Source of the DNA: Paramecium tetraurelia
Taxonomy: Eukaryota; Ciliophora; Oligohymenophorea; Peniculida; Parameciidae
Assembly (NCBI RefSeq): GCF_000165425.1
Contig: NW_001799032.1
Location: 1 to 64,000 of the forward strand
Length of the DNA stretch: 64,000 bases
Direction of reading: 5' to 3'
Below, piece by piece: positions 1 to 12,906 of this stretch. Under the pieces are notes generated by a model. It was not told the DNA's origin. It ran no database searches and worked only from the letters and a program-made list of their open reading frames with translations. The translations under genes were made by a program, and so were the position numbers. How positions within the stretch are numbered: the first letter of the stretch is position 1; every line of letters begins with the position of its first letter.

Positions 1-102
1 CTTTCTCTTACCCAAACCCATCTTACCAATAAGCTAGCAATAGGAAGGCACTCTGGAGTTGTGAACTCTGATCTTCCAACCCTGACTCCTCTCAAATTCC
101 AT
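1..102 (-). CDS. partial hypothetical protein (5' end)
   Basis: The first 34 codons of a minus-strand frame run off the window edge. It starts at ATG (102-100), with an in-frame TGA a few codons upstream and no TGA inside. The peptide is basic and ends in a KMGLGKRK-like stretch at the edge. It is too short to assign a family. The start is plausible because 5' UTRs in this genome are short, but a longer upstream exon is possible. Confidence 0.35.
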
Positions 103-750
103 AATAATCGTTCAACCCTTCACTTTATGATCCTTAAAGGGAGAGGAATGTAAAGGAGTTGAAGAACAATTCCTTGAATTATGATTCTAATGATATCATT
201 AGGTTTTATAAATTAAATGTACTCTTAATCCTTAAATTCGTATATTACTGACTAAATTTATGAAATCTCGTTGGATTATTTTGAAATAGAAAAAATATAG
301 GTTTATAGCAATTTACCAATATTTGTAAAAACTAAGAAAATTTAATAAACCTTACTTGAGTAATTTATATATTTCTGAAATGATTTATTATAGAATAACT
401 TTAACTTATGAAAAATTTCAATATTTTTATAAATCAGATGGAATAATTAAGATCAACTGTATCAATCTTTGTATTAACTAATAAAAGTTTTTAATTAAAT
501 TTAATATTGCGAATGGATATTAATCTGATTATTTTAATTTTTAATTATTTCATTCTTTATCAATAACGAATTTTTGAGATAATCTATTCTAACATTAAGA
601 GCAATTTGAGAAATTATTCCAAACAAATAATGAAATAATATTTTTATTCAATATATATTAAATTGAAATATGATAATTAAATTTTTATGAAATGTAATCT
701 TATTGATCAATTATACTAGTAATTTATTAGAAATAAAATAGTAATCAATA
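103..750. other. gene-poor spacer with one weak ORF
   Basis: AT-rich spacer between the partial gene and the WD40 gene. One plus-strand frame, 260-577, is open for 105 codons under the ciliate code from ATG to TGA. Its peptide is rich in Y, F, K and I and shows no motif, so it may be a chance ORF. Nothing else was recognised. Confidence 0.3.
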
Positions 751-2355
751 TCATTAATAAATGAATTCAATAACTGAATACTACCCATTAGTTCTTTATT
801 TATTGGAGTACCTGCAATCCCAAAATACCAGATATTTTCCATCTGGTGATAGAGCCCCATAACTATTTTCATCCTAGCAGGGTATTTTGTTGAAAATTAC
901 AAATTTACCTTCAAAAGATTATCTCATTAAATATATTATTGATTTATGTCTAACAATCAGCAAGTTCCTCTCCCTGTTATATTGTATTGGAAATGAGACG
1001 TAGTCCTAGTTTTGAGTCCCGTTTAGAGGAATTGTACTTTCCTAATTCTCCATGAATATTCCATCCTTAGATTCATAGACCTAGATAGAGTTATTATACT
1101 AATTATGATTAGCTGTCACCCATAAAAATTAATCATCATTTAGAAACAGAAGTTTCTTACCATAGACTTAGATTGATTAAGTAACAATTTAATTGAATTG
1201 CCATTTGCTTAATTCGTCTCTTTTCCAAATTATTATTTATTAATCCTGCCCGCAAGAGACTAATAAAGTTTCTGATTAATTTAAACACACAGAGTACACA
1301 GAATCATTATGTTTTTCTAATGATTATTAAATCTGTAAATTTTTGATAATTGGGTCAAATTTCCAGATTTTAATTGATTTATCTTTGCTTGAAGATATAA
1401 GCTCATCTCCAAATTTATTTAAAATAATGCAATAAACATTCCCACTATGCTGTTTGACCGTAAATTAGGATATAAATTTATTTTTTTCATCCATACTCCA
1501 GCATATTAGGGTCTGATCATATGAACCTGAGATGATGCAATCAGATTAAGGAGTGAATAGTAAACATGTTACGTTATTTAGATGGCCTTTCAATACTTAT
1601 ATTAATTGAAATTTGCCTTCAGTAAAGCTCCAAACTTTTATATCTTTGTTAGAAGTAGATATCATTTTTTCTCCTTTTTTATCAAACTAAATTGCATAAC
1701 ACCATTAATCTTAAGATTAAACCTCATTCATTTATTTAATTTCTACTTTATTCAACAATTTATCAACTTTCAAGTTCGATATTTCCTCATTCTGAAAGGC
1801 TTCAAAAATGCCATAATTAGCCTAGAGTAATTTTGGAATTTCAATAAGCTGATTAAGCAATAGAATTATCTTCGGTTAATAATTTAATAGAAGAGTGGTT
1901 AGAGCATCCCCCAACTCTCTCTAGATTTGGTATTCATTTATTTACCGAAATTATGAATCATTTTTCAAAAATAGATCAACCTCTTAATAATATTTAGATG
2001 ACTATTATATTGCTTTTGTTTCATTTAAACTTTCTTTCCAGAGGTTAATCTACGATTGGAGGAGAGCATATTTTTGAATTTGCTCAGATTTTGACTGATC
2101 AACTTAATTCTAAATTTTTTCAATCATTTCTAGTGTTTAATTGATTACTTTATCAATTATTTGATTCTTTTAATGTTAGTTATCATCTACATGTTATTTA
2201 AATTTATCAAAACCGATAAACCTATAATTTCCCTCCATTTTGTTGATACACTCCTTACACGCGAGTCTCTATTGCTTTGTCAATTATTTATTTAAAATAA
2301 TCAATTCCACTTGCATCTAATGTTCTGAACATGTTAGTATTTAATTTGTGAGCAT
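751..2355 (-). CDS. WD40-repeat protein with N-terminal zinc-finger-like motif (paralogue 1)
   Basis: Single uninterrupted frame of 534 codons plus TGA. The N-terminus carries a C-x2-H ... C-x2-C arrangement (TCSEH, then RLACKEC about 35 residues on), resembling half a B-box or RING-type finger. About 150 residues of predicted helix/coiled coil follow. From about residue 230 come WD-type blades with the recurring pattern 'IKVW/ICW...GH...V.CL.F', including GSYDQTLICW and SSSKDKSIKIW. WD40 propellers are protein-binding platforms, and the partner is unknown. ATG at 2355 was chosen because it includes the metal-ligand motif; a later in-frame ATG at 2238 would delete it. Two close paralogues lie at 12907-14541 and 22487-24094. 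Confidence 0.85.
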
Positions 2356-2879
2356 TTAAATTTATATTAAAATTATTCCTAATCTTAATTTAAATAGCCC
2401 TATTCATTCTATATAGAAATTTTAGATTAATTCTATTAATAATTTAGAATATCTATTGATCTGTTTGTATTATTTATTTAAGCGTAAATTTTATTTTTTT
2501 TTCAATTAAATTACAATTCAATAGTTATTGATGAATTTAAATTACTCACGAGAAATATCACTAAAGTGCTATTCTGATTGATTAATCAATGTAGATACGC
2601 TAATTTATTATTTGATGGATATTACCATAATAAGAAAACTTTAAAATATATAGTTTGAAAAGTTATAGAAGCCAATTATTTTATTTTAAATATTAAAAAG
2701 TCTTTGAATGCTACATTATTTCAATATAAATAAAAGAAGTCAGATAAAAATTCTAAATGCAGTCTTATATAAATCTAAATAGATCAATATCACTTATCAT
2801 AAGTCAATAAAGTAATAGTATATAATTGAATAAAAAAAGGTTTAATATAAATTTAAATACATTTAAATAATTTTACAAA
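2356..2879. other. intergenic spacer
   Basis: About 520 bp of AT-rich sequence between the start of the WD40 gene and the stop of the giant cysteine-rich gene, both on the minus strand. TGA triplets are frequent in all frames. I see no gene here; it should hold the WD40 promoter and the 3' end of the upstream gene. Confidence 0.5.
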
Positions 2880-5800
2880 TCATCCTTTACTTTGTTCTTT
2901 TTTTTTCCTAATAAATTCTTTTATTGAATTATATCTTTCTTTCATATCCTCATAAAATTGCTTAAACAGGAAAATTAGCTGTACAAATATGGAGAAGCCT
3001 ATGAAAAATAGAATAATCCAGCCTAACATATACTTTTCATCAAATGTTAATATTTGACTAATATCATGAATAGCTAAGACAACAGTCATAAAAATAATTA
3101 TGAATATGCACATGTCTGGGATTGCTGTTTAAATTAAGGTCTTTTTATTTTCGAAAGGATTTTGATAAAGAATCAAAGCCAAATTGGAAAAGCATGATAA
3201 ACAGCAAAAGGATGTTTACAGCAAAGGTAATTCATAAAAATAAACAGTAAAGAAGATAAACATGGTCTTACGGATCAAGTTTACTATACAGTAGTTTTTA
3301 GCCAAATTCTTATTAGTGTTGATTCCTTCATATAAGGAAGAATAATAGTAGGAAAATTGTTTATTTTCATAAAGAATGGGGTGCTGGGAACAAACAAATT
3401 TATACAATCTAAAAACCGTTACTATGAATAGTATTCCCAAATAAGCAAATGCGATGTTAATGATAATAATTACAAAGTCTAAATTCCTTGTGTATTTTAA
3501 TTAAAGTACGCATGCTAAACATATATCTAAGAACACTAAACCAATAACTTGGATTAATTTTGCTCTAAAATTCTGATTGAACCACACTGCCTCCTTATAA
3601 ATTAGATCCAATATATGTGGAGGTTTATGTGTCTGTTGAGAGAATTACTTTATAATCTATTCTGATTAATTGATACTTGGATCTATATTGCTTTATTCTT
3701 ACTAATAAAGTGAGAAGATTTTTATTTAATGAATTGTTTTAGTTTTTTAATAATACTTATTATTGATCAAGTAAACATAGAATCTTGATACAAAATCTAA
3801 GATGAACACAAGAACGATCAAAGCGATGAATAATTGAATATTATTGAAAAATAAGGGGTTAACATCTTTCTCTGTAAATTTAGGAGGAGCTTCAAAATAA
3901 TATGCATCACCGGGTTAATTTAATGATAGGACATCTGGGATATTGATTATATCACCCCATTCTAATTAATTGAAAAACATCTTGACATTTAAGGGATAGT
4001 CTACGTTTAGGAAGTAGAAATTATTGATCCAAGTCAAAATATCTAAAATGGTCCAGAAAAAATTAAATCCGCCTAAAACTATTGTTAGTGGTCCAATCAG
4101 TTGAAGTAAAAATGTAAATGTAGATGAAGCTGCAACTACACTTTGTGCTTAGGCTTATTATTCTTAATTGTAATAGACCTTTTTCCTGGGGACTATCACT
4201 ATTTCTCTGGCTTCTTCAATGAGAATTCTATTTGATTCTTTAACTAAAGGCACAAGCAAATGAATAAGATTGGATTCTAAAATAGTTTTGAAGAAGTCAA
4301 ACCTTATCTCACACCCTACCTTATTGTCCTCTATCTCAGATTTTTTCAAAACTGAATAATTAAATTCATTTGTTTAGAATTCTTCTATGGTTATTTATAA
4401 TTTATCACAAGCTCCTTCCAAATCTGCTTCTCCAAACAGCAAATCAATGTCGCTTGTAGTAGTAGAATTCTTATAAGAAATGTCAATGGATTTTTTTGGT
4501 GGTACAAAACAAACACCTTAATTACAAATAAAATCTTTTTCTATGCTACATTTAGAGTTACATCCATCCATGTCTATATTATTCCCGTCATCACATTACT
4601 CAATCCCTGCAATAATGTTATCACCACATTTAGGGATACACGATTTTAATTATTTATCTAAGTACAGGCCTGAGATATTATCACATGTGGAGCAATCCTG
4701 TGTAATGCACTATTTACAATTGTTGGGAGAATTTTCACATTCTTCACACTTCTCTGAACATTAATTACATGAGTTATCCTTTAGAAAATACCCACTCTCA
4801 CATTTCTAACATTCAATAATATACGAATCTCTGAAACTACATTCAAGACAGTGATCTTGACATTTATAACAAAAACTTAGGCTACTGGTATCTTCTTGAC
4901 ACTTGTAATTTGGATCCACTTTGCATTAAGTGCACCCATCTCTAGGTATATCATTATAATCATCACATTCCTCATTTCCATTCTTGATTCCATCTCCACA
5001 TTCAGATAGGCATTTCTGTTGATTTAATTTGAATCCTAATTGGCATTCAAAACAAATCCCCTTTTAGCAATTGGTGCAATTCTTATCACATTGATAACTG
5101 CATTCAAAACAACCATCATAGGGTTGAGTATTGCTATCATCACAATCTTCTTTGGCAGCTATTATTCCATCTCCGCATCTAGATTCACAACCATTTGTAA
5201 AGTCATCGTAATATAACCCTTGTTAATCATCACACAATTTCAACTCTTCACAAATTCCTTTGGACTAATTCAACACAAGTGTATCCTCACATTATAAGCA
5301 CTTACCCAACTGACAATCTAAACATTCCAATTGGCATTGATACTTACAATTATAGCAACCATCATATTTAAATTCATTACCATCTTCACAATCTTCGTTC
5401 GATGCAACTAGGTTATCCCCACAAACTGAATAACAAGAATTATTTACGACATCAAAATAATATCCATATTAACATAACAAACAGATTTCATGAAAATGTT
5501 TACAATATTAAGGTTTCAGAGTCTAACAACTATAGCAATCCTTATCATTAAATTCACATTATTCATCAACGGCAAGGATTCCATCCCCACACTAAGAAAT
5601 ACATTGGTTTCTTTAATTTAGATAATAGCCCTCTTAGCATTTGACACAAACCTCATTATTACATTCAATGCACAATGGAAAACAATAATTGCAATAGAGG
5701 TTAGGAGATATTTTCATATACAACTCACATTAGGTTTATGTTTCTTAATGAAGTATACAAGTTTCATTGAATTCATCATAATCAGCTTAAAGATTGCATT

Positions 5801-8800
5801 TTAAACAAGTATCTTAAAGGGGAAACAAACAATGATCAATAATATCATTAGGTTAATCTAATGATCTAATGCATTATTATGATACATTTGGAGACAATTC
5901 ATACCCTTCTTTACAAAGCTAACAGAGACCAAAATTAAAAGCTAAGCAATTTTAATCATTTTAAAATTGACAATTATTACAGGCATTAATAGGTTCTAAC
6001 TCCCCAACATTATCACATTATTCAGAGAATGTTTAGATTCCATCTCCACAAATTGAGTAACACCTTGATTGTCTTAACGCATATCCTTCTATACAATCTA
6101 AACACATGCCTTTGAGACAGAATGCACAAGAATCTTCGCAATTAAATTTACATTAATGACACCCATCCCCATAAACTAGATTACCGTCATCGCATTCTTC
6201 ATCTTGTGTTATTACTTTATCACCACAGATAGGATAACATATATTGTTTATTCTTTGATATCCTGTGTTACAAGATAAGCATCCATTACCTGTTGTACCA
6301 CAAGTTTTGCATGAGGGCTAGCATTTGGCTTTGCAATTTTAGCAACCTTAATATGGCAGTATTAATCCATCTTCACAAGATTCCTATGCTACTTTAACAG
6401 AATCTCCACAAACAGGAAGACAAACTTTGTCTGCTGTAAGTATATACCCTGCAGCGCAACTCTCGCACCTTAAATCAACACAAGATAAGCAAATAGTTGA
6501 TGATTGACATTGAAATTTACAGGTACTACTACATCCATCTCCAGAAATAGTATTGCCATCATCGCATTATTCAATATAAATGCCAGTTGGATCAGTCACT
6601 ATTAAACCATCTCCGCATATATTCTAACAATAGTACGAGACTGGTTTAAATCCTGTTTCACAACTCAAACATAATTTATTTGTGTAATCACAAGATTTAC
6701 AACCTAGTCTGCAATAATATTTGCAATCTTTGCATCCATCTATGTCACTAGAATTTCCATCTTCGCATTATTCAGTACCAACTAGTAAGCCATCTCCACA
6801 CTTCTCTTTGCAAATCCAAGGACTCTAAGTAGGATCAATGTACCATCCGGATGTTGCGCATTCGTAACATAATCCTTTAATGCATTTCGTGCATTAAGGT
6901 TAGCATTAAAATCTACAATTGTGACATCCATCATATTCAATATTATTTCCATCCTCGCATTCTTCATCACCTGTAATTAAACCATCTCCACATACATCAG
7001 GACAAGGCAGAATTGTAGATGAATCACAAGTCAAACAATTTAGTGGGCATTAATATTAGCAATTGAAGCATTTATCATCCAATTAACTGTTTCCATCTTC
7101 ACATTATTCATATCCTTACACTTAAAGATCATTACAAATAGGTCGACATTCACCCAATTCAAGAACAAAACCATCATCACATGAATTGCATATTTCATTA
7201 TGCCAAATTGTTGAATTATTATCACACTATTTAAAACATTAGCTCAACGTATTATCTAATTCTAATGGACAGGCTATGTAATATTATAATTATATACCTG
7301 TACAAGCATCGCTCATCTCATAATATCCAGGTTCACAAATGCATTCTAAACCTTTCAAGACACGAAACTATAATGAATTACAAGTAAGACAGCCATTAAT
7401 AGTTGATCTAAAACATGTTTAGCATGAGAAGTGACATGAATTACATGATTTTGTTGACTCTTAATAACTTGTATTTAATGGGCATGAACATGTTGATTCT
7501 ACTTATTAAATCATACTTATATTTTTGCAAGTTAGACAATCACTATTTGTTGGACCAAAACAAGTTTCGCAAAATTTATGGCAAATTAAACAAATTGGAC
7601 TACCCATTTTTGGATAATAACCATCTATGCAAACACATTATTCATTTAACAGCCTTCTGTTATTTGTTGTTAAGCATTCTATACATCGAGTCGAACTTAA
7701 ACATTAATTACATTCAATCGGACAATCATTACATTAGTTATTTTACTCAAATTAATTTTGTTTACAAACACACCCTTCTTATGTTAAAGTATAAGTATCT
7801 TTACAAGTTGAACAATATTATTGAGAAAGGCAAGCCAGACAAGATGAAGGACATTCTAAACACGTAAGAGAAGGTTTAAAGTAATATTGATTAGACGAAC
7901 ATTCTGCTTAAGAAAACTTAATCACATTTGAGTCATAAGTACTTTCCCATAGAGTACAGGTAGTTTAATCTGTGCATTCTAAACAATATGGTTAACAATA
8001 ATGAACTGCAATATAAAGGTAATAAAATGCACAATATGCTTCTAAAGGTTCATTATTTGATCCAAAACATTCCCATGTAATCGTCAACGAATTCTCATTA
8101 TGATCTATCTTCTCATAAATTCTCTGTTATTTTGTACCATCATCTTCATCCTCATTAATAGTATATTCTTCATTTAATGATTTTTCAACTGTTACGAGAG
8201 AATCAATTGAATATTTAAAGAGACCATCCATCGGGAAATTAGGGCCATACAATATGTAAAATCCTACAGTGACACCGTGATGAGGAGCAGTTATGCTAAA
8301 GGTTCTTGAGAATTTAGCCTGAGCCCAAATATATTTACCTCCGAAAACTCTCATGTAGTTCCAATAAGAATAGAAGATAGTTGAACCTTTCAAGAAATTA
8401 TCACCTGTTTGAGAAACTAACGTATACTTTGAATATTATGTGGGGTCATTTGCAAGACTTCCATATTCCTTAATTAAATATTTAGAATCTAATATAAGAA
8501 ACTATTATTACAAGGAGTTTCATCATCATAATCTTGACAATAAGAATCGACAGGCATCTGATAAGGTTCAGAGCAGGACCATCTACAAGTACCATCTCTA
8601 TATTTATAATATCCTGTAAAGCAAGTAAGGCATTCAAAAGGTAATTCACAAGTCTAGCAAGAAGAAGGACAATATCCTTTCTAGACACTAATCGACCTAA
8701 TGGCCCATGCTGCGTCTGCAATTCTAAGTTGGTATAGTGAATTAATATTACGTGTAGTTCCCTTTTACTGATAATAAAAACGAGTAAGGCGGTATATCAA

Positions 8801-9969
8801 AGTATCCATATATTTGGTAACTCTGGCAAGTAGTGTATGTTGTATTACAATTAGAGTAGGATTAAGTATCTTCTATCTGAATCTTAAGAGATTAAAGCCC
8901 TGAACTTGTTGAGAAAATTGAACCATAATATGTATTATTAATTTTTAATTCTATACCACATCCTTATGGCATACCATTCAAAATCCAAAGTTCCATTTTC
9001 AATCCTATTAAATAGTTACTCTGAATGCTGCTTGAAAATTTTATAAATCTATAAAATCCTGAGCTGAATTTAAAGAACCCGAACAAATAACTATAGTTAA
9101 TATACTAGATTCCTGGAGTAGTATCAACATTCTGCGGATCATAAATCAAGGAATATTAGAGAAGGCTTGTGGAAGAATAGAAACTAGAACTATCCAAATA
9201 TTAGGCTAATTTTATAGAAATATTTACAATTACTGCTTGAACAGAATCCATTTACATATTTTTGAGAATAAAATTGACAATTTTGTTTGCAACCTATATA
9301 TTATCTGTAAAATAAATTTGAGGGGCAGTAAGGGCAAATATTATTAGTTGGTGATCCATAAAAGCATGCCGTACATTAATTGTATTCGGGTCCTGTGCAT
9401 TATGAACAAGATGGAAAACAAGTTAGAGAAAATTGAGAAATCATGATATTTCTTATCGAAACTTATCCATTCCCACTCATGGATGTTAAAAATGTTATTG
9501 GGCCTGATGATGATGAAGGTATTGTAAAATTAATGGTTTTGACGTCATGAAAAATGGAATCACAAAATCCTATTGACAATGGATAACTTGTTGGGGATGT
9601 GTAGGTATAGGTATATGAAAATGATCCAATTTTGAAAGTGATGGCGTCGTTAGACCAGGTATCATAAAAATATAGATCAATGGAAACAAAGCATCCACCT
9701 TACAAAGTTTGTGTATAATAGTACTTAGCACCATTATTATCTTTATTTAGTGTAATATAACTTGTAGAAGGACTTGTGCAATTGATAAAATTAGCAGTGG
9801 ATAGAGGTTCTGTAGTTTTGATAAATCCACCTGCTCGATAGTTTGCTGTTGTTAAATCTGTCGACTCAATAAACATAGAATCGTAGGACAGAAGCTCAGA
9901 GTATTATTACCATTAGGCATTTAGGAGAACAAATAGGCAACATAGTATTAATTGGAAATAGCAAAGCAT
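2880..9969 (-). CDS. giant cysteine-rich (furin-like/GFR-type) surface protein with multi-pass C-terminus
   Basis: About 2,350 residues read almost continuously. The start at 9969 gives a hydrophobic signal peptide (MLCYFQLILCCLFVLLNA). An N-terminal region without many cysteines follows, with jelly-roll-like stretches near 9500 and 8200. Then come dozens of cysteine-rich units with the signature 'CGDGI...EECDDGN...DGC..C...C...C' (about 8700-4400), as in ciliate proteins annotated as insulin-like growth factor binding/furin-like repeat proteins. The last ~500 residues (4400-2880) have about six hydrophobic segments and a basic tail ending KEFIRKKKEQSKG. This implies a large extracellular stalk on a polytopic membrane domain. 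The span is 7,090 bp (1 mod 3), so at least one short intron is present that I did not place. Function is unknown; surface recognition or adhesion is an inference. Confidence 0.8.
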
Positions 9970-10017
9970 TAACTTAATATTATGAATTTAAGAAATCTTT
10001 CTTTAACTTTTTAACTT

Positions 10018-10053
10018 AATATAAATTAAATCACATGTGATTTAATTTATATT
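10018..10053. repeat. 36-bp perfect palindrome
   Basis: The core ATTAAATCACATGTGATTTAAT extends outward so that 10018-10053 equals its own reverse complement with no loop. It lies 49 bp upstream of the start codon of the minus-strand cysteine-rich gene and 27 bp before a plus-strand ATG at 10080. The central CACATGTG is an E-box-like octamer. It could bind a dimeric factor for one or both directions or form a cruciform, and its role is unknown. Confidence 0.85.
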
Positions 10054-11972
10054 TTAAATCAATTATCGTAAAAAAAAAAATGGAAAAGACTATTATTCTA
10101 AATTTCTGTTCATTTAAATTTTCTTCTAAATGTAATGTTTATTAAATCCTTATGAGAATTCAAGTCTTCCACTTTGGGGAGTTTTGTTTGTTTTTTCTTT
10201 TAGTTAATTCTTTTCATACATTTTAGATGACAACAAAATTAATCTCAGACCTAATATTTTATAAAAATCCTTCTGATTTTCTGAAATTTTAGATCAATAA
10301 ATTTGAAAATGTTATGTTTAAAATCGGTTAGGCTCTTAAAGAACTAACCTAGGCATAATTTATAATAACATTTATAAAATTAATATAACTAAAATTAATA
10401 AACTAGTGAAAATTATGAAGCTGTTTTAAAAAGTACTACACAACATTCAAAAATATATTCTAAATACAGTAGCAATTGAAATATATCAATTTTCAACTCT
10501 CTTTATATCCTGGATATAATGAAGCAAATATTTAAATAAACCAAATATTATACGAATTTTTTTTAAACTGTTATTCTATGTAACAAAAATAGTAATCAAT
10601 ATATCTTCCATACTTGCATTCTTATATAGTACAATTCTAAATTGGACACAATTATCGACATAAATTCCTCATTATGTACTCCTTATAAGAGGTAAATATG
10701 GAATAACTATGGTTCTAATAAATAGAGAAATATTTCTAGGATTGAACAAAAGAGTATTTAAAAACGAACTTTGTTTGCTATTGATTGAAGAACGAAACTA
10801 ATTGACGATTTAATTTTTTAGGCTGTGTGGAAGAGATAATCAATTAAAATCATCAAAATTTGATGCTCATGCTTTCTATAAATGAAATCTCATTAGTTAA
10901 TGCCTTCGAAAAGTGCTTGATGAATAAAATAGGATATTCTAATCTGATGAAATTTAAATAGAGTTATAAAAAAGAAAATAGAAAGATAAACACAAATAAT
11001 ACTAAATTATATTGGTTAAACCAATAAATTTATCATTGGAAATTTATTATCATTATTTTATTGAATTATTTTTAAAATACACCAATAGTAAATTTAATTA
11101 GATATTAATTGAAGTATTAATTAAATGAACTAAGAGCTGGAATCATCATACCAATATTATGTATAAAATAAAGTCTAGGAATTGTTTACTTATTTACATA
11201 AATTCTATTTATAATTAACTCTGTTTTACTTTGAAGCAATTACAATCAGTGGTTGAACTTTTGTATAATTTATAATCAAATATGATTCTTCAAATTTAAT
11301 CAATTTATTGCAAATTAGATAGGAATATAATAAAGATAAAAAATTAACAAAGAATTATATAAATATTTTTATAACAGTTTTAATAATTAATGTTTAGAAC
11401 TATTAGAAACCAAATTAGTTTGAATTCTTGCCTTTGTACACTTAACTAAATATTGAGCATTTAATTTCCTAATATTAGTAGTTTAATTTTGATATCGGAT
11501 GATCCAATTATATTTATATTAAAATCATAGAAATTAATATAATAATAAAATTAGAATAACTTCTTTGATGGATAAATAGTTTAGATAATCAGAAAATTAA
11601 GAGAAATTAATTTAGGTAAATCGATCCTAAAACATCAGATTGATCAAACATACATTTCAGCTATTTATTATAGTAGAGACTCTTGTAATAATAAGTATGT
11701 ACTTTTTTTAATATAGGTTAAATTTTTATGCTATCATATTATCAACTCTATACTCCTTATAGAAATGAGGAGTATAGATTGTGGGTCTCCTTTTATTATA
11801 GTTGTCAAGGGGGTAATTGCTTTTAAAATAAGTATGAATATTTTAAATAAGAAATCTCTGCTCAGGTATTTCACCATCTGAAAAATATAAAGATTATTAT
11901 TGTTCCAATACTTAAGATTTTAACGTGTTTAGATATATTCTAAGTTTTATTCTTATCTTGATCGTTCTTACT
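10054..11972. other. gene-poor region with weak ORF and probable gene relics
   Basis: A plus-strand frame 10080-10409 (109 codons, ATG to TGA) begins 27 bp after the palindrome. It is hydrophobic in its first half, has no recognised motif, and could be a small gene or chance. Between 10760 and 10890 a short open stretch encodes LCLLIEERNQ-like sequence before TGA. The rest is AT-rich with TGA in every frame. I see no complete gene here. Confidence 0.35.
11747..11778. repeat. short inverted repeat (11-bp arms)
   Basis: Left arm 11747-11757 (TCTATACTCCT) and right arm 11768-11778 (AGGAGTATAGA) are perfect complements around a 10-base spacer. The repeat lies in spacer DNA about 200 bp before the membrane protein gene at 11973. 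It could form a hairpin in RNA; no function is known. Confidence 0.6.
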
Positions 11973-12399
11973 ATGATCTTTGATGTATACAGAATGATGA
12001 AAATAAAAAATGAATTGAAAAATGAGATTTTATCTTCAAAACTGATCTATAAGGCTAAGAAATATTAAATTATTATTATACTGCTATTGTTCTCATATTA
12101 TGTGATCCTGTTCATTTTCATTTTTGGAATAGATGGGGAATGTAATCAATATTAGTATCATTTAAGATGGTAGTGCTGCATTAGGTTCAGCATTTTTCGT
12201 TGGAATTTCAGGATTTTTCACCTACATGGTTATCATTCTTTATTTTCGATATCTAAAAGGCAGATTAGCAAGAGAATCTTATTTTGAAAAACTTTTAAAT
12301 GAAGGACTAGATGAATCTGATTTTAAATAAAACTTTGAATTCAAAACAGTTGAATGCAGAGAAGAGAGATTCTACTCAGTTCCAGAATAAGATAATTGA
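11973..12399 (+). CDS. small multi-pass membrane protein
   Basis: Frame of 133 codons once a 25-nt intron (12142-12166, GTAATC...TTTAAG) is removed; the exons then total exactly 402 nt including TGA. The product has hydrophobic segments around KKYQIIIILLLFSYYVILF and after the intron (ALGSAFFVGISGFFTYMVI), then a charged tail ending FYSVPEQDN. The same frame is open upstream to a TGA near 11836 and encodes another hydrophobic run before the ATG, so a 5' exon or a fragment of a longer gene is possible. No family was recognised. Confidence 0.55.
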
Positions 12400-12906
12400 A
12401 AAATATAATTTAAAGTTGTTTGATTATAATAATGTAAGTTGAATTAAAAAGAATAACCATTCTCATAAATAATAATAATCGTAATTATAATCTTAATTAT
12501 GAATTAGTTATTATTCTTTAATTCATTAGCAAAAAGATCCGAAATTTATCAATTAAAGTAATCTAATATAAATTTACTGATTGTTTATGCTGGTTTTTCA
12601 GTTAACCTGTATTATGATTTTCATATTATTAATTCAATTTTTCAATACCATTGTATTGCCTGTATACAGTCAGATAAGTTATAGTAAATCATTCAAACGA
12701 ATTATTTAATCTTGAATAAGTGAAATGTGACATGAAGACAATCATTAACCTAGGTGTAAGGCATTATAGGATATATTGCAACCACTTATTTATTCTTTAG
12801 CAAAATAAATTACTGTTTAGAAATAATAATGAATTAGTTACGCAACTAAAACTTTTATTAATAATAGCGAGAGAATATTTGACTACAATAATTTAATTAT
12901 AATTTA
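12400..12906. other. spacer with a short open frame
   Basis: A plus-strand frame near 12499-12723 is open for about 74 codons and contains a GT...AG segment that could be an intron. No motif is visible and neighbouring frames carry many TGAs. I treat it as spacer or a decayed gene lying tail-to-tail with the WD40 gene ending at 12907. Confidence 0.3.

Noticed and set aside
7415-7867. 150-codon plus-strand ORF, open even under the standard code
   Set aside because: It is the antisense shadow of the cysteine-rich repeats of the minus-strand giant gene, which read continuously there under the ciliate code.
8482-8721. Minus-strand ORF in another frame of the cysteine-rich gene
   Set aside because: The neighbouring frame gives a furin-like unit (SCQTCELPFECLTCF), so this one is a shadow.
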